A stretch of 64,000 nucleotides of DNA from Paenibacillus glucanolyticus NBRC 15330. Lineage in GTDB: Bacteria > Bacillota > Bacilli > Paenibacillales > Paenibacillaceae. The first letter of the stretch is position 1, and each line of letters begins with the position of its first letter. The stretch lies in the NCBI RefSeq assembly GCF_004000885.1, contig NZ_BIMC01000011.1, positions 1 to 64,000 on the forward strand, written 5' to 3'. The notes beneath the pieces are model-generated. The model was not told where the DNA came from, did no database searches, and saw only the letters and a program-made list of their open reading frames with translations. Shown piece after piece: positions 58,009-64,000 of the stretch. The position numbers and the translations under genes were made by a program.

Positions 58009-59628
58009 ATGTTAACTCCAAAGGCCACCTGTTCCATGTACTCTTTTCATATCCCCATTCGTTTAATCGGATTGGAGAAAGGGATTCCAAGCACCATCGG
58101 GGACAGTCAGGAGGCGGATTACATAGTACTGATTATTCAGGACGGAGCCGGTATGCTGCACCAGGATGATCGTTCATTCCCGGTTTCCAGGGGAAGCGTA
58201 TTTGTCTCTGGCAGCACCATTCCGGATTTAAGGCTGGAATCGAACAGAGTTACCCCGTTGCGGGGGATTTATATAGAATACCGGTGTTTACCTATAAGTG
58301 GCAGCACATCTTATGGTCTTGATTGCTCTGCGCCGTTTCATGCCATCTCGCCCGAGACTCTGCGATTGGCCGGAGAGTTTGAGAGCTTGTGGAGAGGCCA
58401 GAACTCAGATGAGCCCTTTCACATGCAGCTTCTGTTTATTAAACTGCTGCAGGAGATCCATGCGGAGATGGAAATCAGGGCTTCTTCATCAACAAAACAA
58501 CCTTGGGTAGAGCAAGCTCTTGAGTATATAGATAAGAACTACCATCAAGATGTAACACGTGAGCATATGACTGCTCTGTCGGGTGTCAGTCCTGAGCATT
58601 TCTCACGCATGTTCCGCAAGCATACCGGACGTACCTTTAATACTTACCTGACGCTGCTTCGAATTCGCAAAGCGCAGGAACGAGTATTGACCGGATCGCA
58701 GGATCTGAATGCTCTGGCGCAGGAGGTAGGGTATAAGGAGGGCTTGTACTTAAGCCGTAAATTCAAAGAATCCGTCGGTGTATCGCCTACGGTATACAAA
58801 CGCAAGACTAAACGTATCACGGCGTTAAATCTTAACCATACCGCATCGTTGTTGGCACTTGGCATTATTCCAGAGCTTGGTGTGTATACTCCCTGGCTGC
58901 TGCAGACTCAATATAACAGGAACTTGAGTACAGGACGTTATTTCGATCCCGATACGCTTGCCACTGATGGATACTATGAAGCAGTGGCTTCATCCAGTCC
59001 CGATTTGATTATTAGCTACAATTCTGCTGCTGAGAATAAGAGGATGCTCTCTTTGGCCCCTGTTCTGGAGCTGCCATTCAAGACGATGAGCTGGCGTGAA
59101 CAGTTTCGTTTCATTGCTTGCACGATGAACAAACAAACGGCAGCAGAGGATTGGCTGTCCCGTTATGACGAACTTGCCGATCGTGTGAATGGTGAGCTGA
59201 ACCATGTGCTTGGTGAGCGGGGCACCGCCGTTGTCTGGGAAATATGCTCGGACACGGCCTATTGCATTAGCGGCAGCTTCGGCAGAGGCAGTCAGATTTT
59301 ATATGATGATATCGGATTCCGTCCACCTGAACGGCTGATAGAGGAGGGTTTGTTTCGTGATGGGTTTGTCGAAGTCGATATTGGAGAGATCGCTTCTTAT
59401 GCAGCAGATCATATTTTTATCACGTCACTCCCAAGTGATCCATCTGGTCAGGAACGTGTCAATGTATTGTTTCGTTCGGAGGAATGGATGAATTTGGATG
59501 CAGTCCGGCGCAATCAAGTCTATGTGCTGAATCAGCCGGAATTATTCTTCGGGTATGATCCCATCTCTTCGGAAGCACAGCTGCACGAATTGATGAAGGT
59601 GCTGAGACGACATCACAAATTTGCATGA
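58009..59628 (+). CDS. AraC-type iron regulator with siderophore-binding domain (Btr-like)
   Basis: Regulator of 539 residues. An N-terminal cupin domain (about 25-150), an AraC double helix-turn-helix (about 165-265; HMTALSGVSPEHFSRMFRKH and QEVGYKEGLYLSRKFKESVG), and a C-terminal class III receptor domain (about 270-535) like that of ferric-siderophore receptors. This is the layout of Bacillus Btr, which binds ferric bacillibactin and switches on feuA uptake. Here a feuA-like gene follows on the same strand, as in Bacillus. GGGGAGG precedes the ATG and a Fur box overlaps the promoter. Confidence 0.88.
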   Translation: MLTPKATCSMYSFHIPIRLIGLEKGIPSTIGDSQEADYIVLIIQDGAGMLHQDDRSFPVSRGSVFVSGSTIPDLRLESNRVTPLRGIYIEYRCLPISGSTSYGLDCSAPFHAISPETLRLAGEFESLWRGQNSDEPFHMQLLFIKLLQEIHAEMEIRASSSTKQPWVEQALEYIDKNYHQDVTREHMTALSGVSPEHFSRMFRKHTGRTFNTYLTLLRIRKAQERVLTGSQDLNALAQEVGYKEGLYLSRKFKESVGVSPTVYKRKTKRITALNLNHTASLLALGIIPELGVYTPWLLQTQYNRNLSTGRYFDPDTLATDGYYEAVASSSPDLIISYNSAAENKRMLSLAPVLELPFKTMSWREQFRFIACTMNKQTAAEDWLSRYDELADRVNGELNHVLGERGTAVVWEICSDTAYCISGSFGRGSQILYDDIGFRPPERLIEEGLFRDGFVEVDIGEIASYAADHIFITSLPSDPSGQERVNVLFRSEEWMNLDAVRRNQVYVLNQPELFFGYDPISSEAQLHELMKVLRRHHKFA

Positions 59629-59683
59629 ATGGACATCATTATAAGGCATAGCCATTTGAAGGGACAGGGGGTAAAGTTTATTT

Positions 59684-59702
59684 GAGAATGATTATCGTTA
59701 TC
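59684..59702. promoter_or_regulatory. Fur box before the second siderophore receptor gene
   Basis: GAGAATGATTATCGTTATC matches the Fur consensus at 16 of 19 positions. It lies 22 bp before the TTG start, so the receptor has its own iron control besides the btr-like gene. Confidence 0.8.
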
Positions 59703-59723
59703 GATAAATAAGGGGGATTCAAA

Positions 59724-60737
59724 TTGCTTTTTTCAGAATATTTGAGCAGACGAAGGCTTACATTGATTGTCATGGTCCTTATAACGGCACTTATGATCAG
59801 TGCGTGTGGAGCAGCAGATACGGGTAACGGCAATAGCAACACGGAGACAGTACAGACTGCAGCGTCGGATCCGTCGAAAGCGGTTGAGACGAATTCGGAG
59901 GGAGATTCCAAAGTGAAAACGATCTCCACTGTCCATGGAGACATTGAAGTTCCGGTGCATCCGCAGCGAATTGTTGCTGAAGAATACTTGGGAAGTCTCA
60001 TTGCGCTTGATGTGATTCCGGTCGGAGCGCCAGGATTAACCATCAAGAACTACTACTTTAAAGAATCTTTGGAAGGAATCGAGGATATTGGGGATTACGG
60101 AAAGCCGTCAGTCGAGAAGATCGTGGCATTGAATCCGGATCTCATCATCACCGGCAATGCTGAAAAAACGTATGAACAGCTCAGTAAAATTGCACCTACT
60201 ATCGTCATTCCGTATGGGGATTTAAAAAACGCCCACGAAGAGTTGACTTATTTCGGCGAACTGTTTGGTAAGGAAGAAGAAGCTAAAACCTGGCTGGAGG
60301 AATATGACCGGCGCATTGCGGCCGCCAAGGCTAAAGTCGATGCAGCAATTCCCACTGACGCCACCTTCAGTATTATGGAGGACGGCGAGAAGTCAACCTG
60401 GGTATACGGTGATAATTTTGGGCGTGGCGGTCAGGCTGTCTATCAGGCTTTGGGAAGGAAACCTCCGAGCGGGGTGGCCGAGGAAATATTAGAGAAGCAG
60501 TGGGCTGAGTTAACGGCTGAAATGGTGAGTAAATATGCGGGTGATTATATTATTATGACTTCCAATTCGCGTACGATGGAGGATTATAAAGCAGATCCGA
60601 TCTGGGGCAGCCTCCCGGCAGTCAATAAGGGACAGATGTACGTCTGGCCTGAAGAACGCTCCTGGTATTATGATCCGCTTGCCGTTCTTGCTCAAACAGA
60701 AGAATTGGCGGATTGGCTCTCCAAACAGGATAGATAG
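59724..60737 (+). CDS. Ferric-siderophore-binding lipoprotein (FeuA-like)
   Basis: Receptor of 337 residues with a TTG start behind AAGGGGG. The signal ends in MISAC with Cys28. The mature two-lobed protein has VHPQRIVAEEYLGSLIALDV, ALNPDLIITGNAEKTYEQLS, and a second lobe with the YGDNFGRGGQAVYQALG segment. No permease gene follows. It is probably served by the FecCD pair at 28.4-30.5 kb or by another pair outside the window. Siderophore unknown; the Btr-like neighbour suggests a catecholate such as bacillibactin. Confidence 0.87.
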   Translation: MLFSEYLSRRRLTLIVMVLITALMISACGAADTGNGNSNTETVQTAASDPSKAVETNSEGDSKVKTISTVHGDIEVPVHPQRIVAEEYLGSLIALDVIPVGAPGLTIKNYYFKESLEGIEDIGDYGKPSVEKIVALNPDLIITGNAEKTYEQLSKIAPTIVIPYGDLKNAHEELTYFGELFGKEEEAKTWLEEYDRRIAAAKAKVDAAIPTDATFSIMEDGEKSTWVYGDNFGRGGQAVYQALGRKPPSGVAEEILEKQWAELTAEMVSKYAGDYIIMTSNSRTMEDYKADPIWGSLPAVNKGQMYVWPEERSWYYDPLAVLAQTEELADWLSKQDR

Positions 60738-60817
60738 TTGATGCGGTGCTTTCCGTCGTCGACGATGAGCACGCTCGCGAATGATATGACGTGTTGGCTT
60801 ACTGGAAAAATAGATAA

Positions 60818-60847
60818 AGAGTGTGCAATTTCTGCACACTCTTTTTT
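60818..60847 (+). terminator. Terminator after the FeuA-like gene
   Basis: AGAGTGTGCA (60818-60827) pairs with TGCACACTCT (60833-60842), followed by TTTTTG. Confidence 0.82.
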
Positions 60848-60894
60848 GTTGTGTTGAATTCAATCTATGAGGAACCAGCCTAATACTTGAGAGG

Positions 60895-61989
60895 TTATGG
60901 TGTAATGGAGGGAGCAGGATTATACAACAGGCATCGTAGTGTTTTTTCAGGATAACGAAGCTCTGCATCATAAGTGCTGCCATCTTCCAATGTAATTAGA
61001 ATGTTAACCATTCCACGTTTATCGTTAACTGGATTCTTCACATATTTTGCGCTCTTGATTGCTCGGGTTTCGCCAAGCTTCTTAGTCACAATCTGCCTAG
61101 CTGCTACTACCCAGCTTGCATCCTTGCTTATTTTTAGACTTGCTGAGGAACTAATAGGTGTTCTTTTGTATGATAAATCAGTAACCGTTGTATCTATCAC
61201 CGTACCTGTTGTTGAATCCAGGATGACAATATAAGTTAAATAGGCTTGTCCATTGGCTCGTAAAGTATCTGCTTTATAAGGCTGAAAGAGAATACTCCAT
61301 GTTTTCTGTTGTTCGGAATATAAGGTATGCAAAGAGGCAGAGACCTCCAGCTTGGAAACATCGACGTCAAATATTTTCTTTACACTTGCTGCTGCAAATT
61401 TGACAGCTTCTGACTCTTTGATGTCGGTGATTTCCTGTTGTTCGGGATCAACTCGTTTGGATAATACATAGTTGATCCGGTAGTACCAGTCGATATGTTG
61501 CAGCAGCTCTTGATCTGTCATAGGTCTCTTGGGGTAGAAGAAGATGTCTTTGTCCATATCGAGATAAAAATCATAAGGTCCTGGCTCTAAGGGTAGTGGG
61601 CTCGTTGGTCGCAGTCCATCATATACATATTGATCGCCCAGCTTTAGAAGACGGTTACTTTCCTCTTCTGTAAGCTCTCTGCTTAGCTCGGTGGTTTCTT
61701 TCTTATTTTCATCGAAATAGTTATTAATTAATTGTATTTCTTCATCTGTTATGGTCTGCTCTAGATAGCTCTCAACTGTTGATACAGGAGCTGTGGCTTC
61801 AATTTTCATAACAGGCACCGTGCTGCTAACGGAGCTTACGGTCGAAATGTTCTGTTGCAAGGACGCCTTTTGTGCTACAACTGTTTGATTTACGACACTT
61901 GGAACCATGACTGCATTTAATGCTAGAAGTCCCCCCGAAATAACAAATACTGTTGCTGCCATCGTGAATAATTTCTTCTTGTTTTTCAT
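60895..61989 (-). CDS. Exported protein of unknown function after a two-component system
   Basis: Protein of 364 residues with an N-terminal membrane anchor or signal (LFTMAATVFVISGGLLALNA), then a Ser/Thr/Val-rich stretch. The body has a repeated character like YcdB/PepSY-type domains (YIVILDSTTGTVIDTTVTDL, then a DGSTYDAELRYPEKTL strand), but I cannot fix the family. The start at 61989 has GGAGG eight bases upstream. It lies 55 bp after the histidine kinase gene on the same strand and is probably co-transcribed, so it may act in the same envelope pathway. Confidence 0.65.
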   Translation of the reverse strand: MKNKKKLFTMAATVFVISGGLLALNAVMVPSVVNQTVVAQKASLQQNISTVSSVSSTVPVMKIEATAPVSTVESYLEQTITDEEIQLINNYFDENKKETTELSRELTEEESNRLLKLGDQYVYDGLRPTSPLPLEPGPYDFYLDMDKDIFFYPKRPMTDQELLQHIDWYYRINYVLSKRVDPEQQEITDIKESEAVKFAAASVKKIFDVDVSKLEVSASLHTLYSEQQKTWSILFQPYKADTLRANGQAYLTYIVILDSTTGTVIDTTVTDLSYKRTPISSSASLKISKDASWVVAARQIVTKKLGETRAIKSAKYVKNPVNDKRGMVNILITLEDGSTYDAELRYPEKTLRCLLYNPAPSITP

Positions 61990-62044
61990 TGATATACCCT
62001 CCATTTAATAAGCTTTTGTCTTGGTTTACTTTAATATAGCGTTA

Positions 62045-63445
62045 TTATGGAGTCGTACTGGAGTTGTTATGGAGTTGTAAAATAAGATGGACACTCGTTC
62101 CTGAATGCTGCTTGGACTGCAGTGATAGACGAGCATCGTGTGCTTCGGCAATTTGACGGCACAAGGATAAGCCGAGCCCTGCCCCTCCATGTTCTCTGGA
62201 ACGGGCACTGTCAGCTCGGTAAAAGGGTTCAAAAGCCCGTGCCACCTGCTGTGCAGTCATTCCAATACCGAAATCGCGTACTTCCAGAACGGCTTCTTCG
62301 TCAAGTTCATAAGCCATTAGCCTAATTTCGCCTCCTTCAACGGAAGCATGAATTGAATTCTCAAGGCAGTTTACTAGGAAAGTGGCGAGTAAATCAAAGT
62401 CCCCATATACATAATCGATATCCCGATGGACAATAAGCTTGATTCGAGAATCCCTCATGTTTTTCATTTCAGTCTGTTGGACAGAATTGAATAACTCTTC
62501 AACAGGGATTCGTTGCAGTTCCAGCGGTTTACGACCGACAACCGAAAGGTCTAGCAGCTTAAAGGCCAGGCTTTTTAATCGCATGGTTTCGGTCCATATA
62601 TAGTGGGTGGCGGTGCCGCGTTCTTCTTCCCCAATGTTAGCGGATCTCAAGTATTCTGCGAAGCCTTGCATACTTGTAAGTGGTGTTCGCAATTCGTGTG
62701 CAAGATTATCAACGATTCGTTGTTTTTCTTCTGCCATTTCTGACAACTCATGCATACGCTGTTCTATCGCTTCAGCCATGCGGTTGAAATTCTGCGACAA
62801 TTCGCCGAACTCATCCTTGTTGTATAACAGGACCCGTTCTGAATAATCGCCTTCGGCAATATGTTTGGTTGTCTTCGATAATAACCTAAGTGGTTTAGTC
62901 AATTGCCTGATGAATAGAAACAGGAGAATCATAAGCGCAGGGCTGATCGTAAAGTTGATAGTTACAAAAAAACGATTCAGCTCTCGCTGATTGTCATACA
63001 ATTCCTCAATATCTCGTGTGTAAACAAGCAGTAGATGATCATAAGGGGGAGGAAGTTTATGAGAGAATTGTATATAATGAATTCCTTGTTCTTCAATTTG
63101 TTCGAATGGAATGTCGGGTTTTATTAGATGGTTCATATCTTTTGGATATAATAGCTGTTCTTGATTCCAGAGCTGTAAGGTAACACCCTGTTGTAAATAA
63201 TTTTTGGCATAAGAATAGGTAACATTGTGCAGGATTTCATCGTCTACACTCGATCCTCGTGACATGATCGACGTTAAATTCTCATAGATGTTATTAGCAA
63301 TGAGCGCTTGTTCACTTGAGGCTCTTTGGATTTCTCGCTCTGTATTAAGAGACCAGCTTTTATTCATAATCATGACAACACTGATATCAAGTGCCACAAC
63401 GAAAAGAACTAATACCACGAGTAGTGTCTTCAGCCAGAATTTCAA
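62045..63445 (-). CDS. Sensor histidine kinase
   Basis: Membrane sensor of 466 residues. Helix 1 at about 8-28, an extracytoplasmic domain to about 165, helix 2 (FTISPALMILLFLFI), then HAMP (about 185-238; LLSKTTKHIAEGDYSERVLL), HisKA with the phosphorylated His in LAHELRTPLTSMQGFAEYL, and the ATPase domain with N box NCLENSIHA, G1 VRDFGIGM, F box FEPFYRAD and G2 GGAGLGLSL. It starts six bases after the response regulator stop, in one operon. Signal unknown. Confidence 0.92.
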   Translation of the reverse strand: MKFWLKTLLVVLVLFVVALDISVVMIMNKSWSLNTEREIQRASSEQALIANNIYENLTSIMSRGSSVDDEILHNVTYSYAKNYLQQGVTLQLWNQEQLLYPKDMNHLIKPDIPFEQIEEQGIHYIQFSHKLPPPYDHLLLVYTRDIEELYDNQRELNRFFVTINFTISPALMILLFLFIRQLTKPLRLLSKTTKHIAEGDYSERVLLYNKDEFGELSQNFNRMAEAIEQRMHELSEMAEEKQRIVDNLAHELRTPLTSMQGFAEYLRSANIGEEERGTATHYIWTETMRLKSLAFKLLDLSVVGRKPLELQRIPVEELFNSVQQTEMKNMRDSRIKLIVHRDIDYVYGDFDLLATFLVNCLENSIHASVEGGEIRLMAYELDEEAVLEVRDFGIGMTAQQVARAFEPFYRADSARSREHGGAGLGLSLCRQIAEAHDARLSLQSKQHSGTSVHLILQLHNNSSTTP

Positions 63446-63451
63446 TGGGTT

Positions 63452-64000
63452 CTATACCTCCGCATTCAGCCTATAGCCCAGCTTAAAGATAGTGACGATC
63501 CGTTCTTCCCATCCTAGCTTTTTACGCAGCTGTCTAATATGGACGTCTACCGTGCGGGTTTCACCGAGGAAATCATAACCCCAGACAAGTTCCAGCAGTT
63601 TCTCTCTGGATAACGCAATATTGCGATTACGGATTAATACCTCAAGTAGATCGAATTCTCGTGCAGTCAGTTCTACAGGTTGGTCGTCTTTTAATACTTG
63701 CCGTTCCAGCAATTTGACTTCTGCTTCACCTAAGACAAAGAGGTCATCGGATGGCTTCGCACGGCGAAGCACGACATTTATGCGGGCAAGAAGCTCTAAA
63801 ATTTCAAATGGTTTGATGATATAATCCTCAGCTCCAAGTTCAAATCCGGTGATGCGGTCGGACAAGGATTCCTTCGCTGTAAGAAAAATAACCGGTATGT
63901 TATATGCTCGTATATGTTGCATTAGTTCAAAACCATCCATACCAGGCAGCATTATGTCTAGGAGAATCAGATCAAATTTCTCCTGTTTAAGAAATTGAAT
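63452..64000 (-). CDS. OmpR-family response regulator, 5' end beyond the window
   Basis: Partial gene, open to the right edge; at least 182 codons are present. The receiver domain is entered near its third strand, with the phosphorylated Asp in LILLDIMLPGMDGFEL, then FLTAKES with the conserved Thr and Lys, and EDYIIKPF with the invariant Lys. The C-terminal winged helix includes LTAREFDLLEVLIRNRNIAL and TVDVHIRQLRKKLGW. It is the first visible gene of the regulator-kinase-exported protein operon. The missing part should hold about 40 residues. Confidence 0.92.
   Translation of the reverse strand: MQFLKQEKFDLILLDIMLPGMDGFELMQHIRAYNIPVIFLTAKESLSDRITGFELGAEDYIIKPFEILELLARINVVLRRAKPSDDLFVLGEAEVKLLERQVLKDDQPVELTAREFDLLEVLIRNRNIALSREKLLELVWGYDFLGETRTVDVHIRQLRKKLGWEERIVTIFKLGYRLNAEV

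Overview
The window looks like a chromosomal segment of an endospore-forming, low-to-mid GC Gram-positive, most likely Paenibacillus. The evidence is a GerA-type germinant receptor operon with a sigma-G-type promoter, a spore-associated DUF421/DUF1657 pair, an S-layer-homology surface protein, lipoprotein-anchored ABC receptors without dedicated ATPases, many AraC regulators, a MalT-like regulator, and strong AGGAGG ribosome sites with frequent TTG/GTG starts. No rRNA, tRNA, IS element, prophage or CRISPR array is visible. The species call is inference; no database search was possible.

Layout. 0-2 kb: KDPG aldolase and KDG kinase (hexuronate catabolism). 2-3.2 kb: divergent DUF1657 and DUF421-DUF1657 genes. 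3.2-3.4 kb: a 27-residue holin-like type I toxin gene. 3.5-6 kb: a sigma-A promoter, a leader RNA with mutually exclusive hairpins, a truncated TauD remnant, an intact TauD dioxygenase and a TauA/SsuA-like lipoprotein. 6-10 kb: gerA operon in the order A-C-small membrane protein-B. 10-12.6 kb: DUF2062 protein, then an autoregulated-looking PadR/permease-prefix/DUF4825 operon. 12.9-14.1 kb: truncated aldo/keto reductase and an AraC regulator. 14.3-22.3 kb: beta-glucan utilisation (secreted GH16 lichenase, AraC regulator, two permeases and a receptor of the LplABC type, BadF-type kinase, GH4 6-phospho-glucosidase). 22.4-24.9 kb: LacI regulator divergent from butanediol dehydrogenase, sharing an identical 12-bp palindrome. 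25-28.3 kb: MacB/FtsX-type exporter.

28.4-31.7 kb: Fur-controlled siderophore permease pair and receptor. 31.7-37.9 kb: exodeoxyribonuclease, LysR/SDR pair, FabV enoyl reductase, an inverted-repeat element, and a pair of proteins with GyrI-like effector domains. 38-44 kb: MalT-like regulator followed by a 1002-residue S-layer surface protein. 44-47.7 kb: AraC-GyrI regulator, DUF3626 protein, SDR, glyoxalase-fold protein. 47.9-50.9 kb: MBOAT acyltransferase plus an SGNH-like protein fused to a stalk domain, a likely exopolysaccharide or wall O-acylation cassette. 51-54.4 kb: MORN-repeat exoprotein, diaminopimelate dehydrogenase, NADP-glutamate dehydrogenase. 54.5-57.8 kb: a degraded stretch, YitT-family protein behind a promoter/terminator leader, SDR, glyoxalase-fold protein. 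58-60.7 kb: Btr-like iron regulator and second siderophore receptor, each behind a Fur box. 60.9-64 kb: secreted protein, histidine kinase and a response regulator cut by the window edge.

Most of the window is metabolism and surface functions in small regulated units. The least explained items are the toxin gene, the two terminator-bearing leaders (3.6 kb and 56.3 kb), the PadR module with its operator filling the promoter spacer, and the stalk-domain fusion of the acylation cassette.
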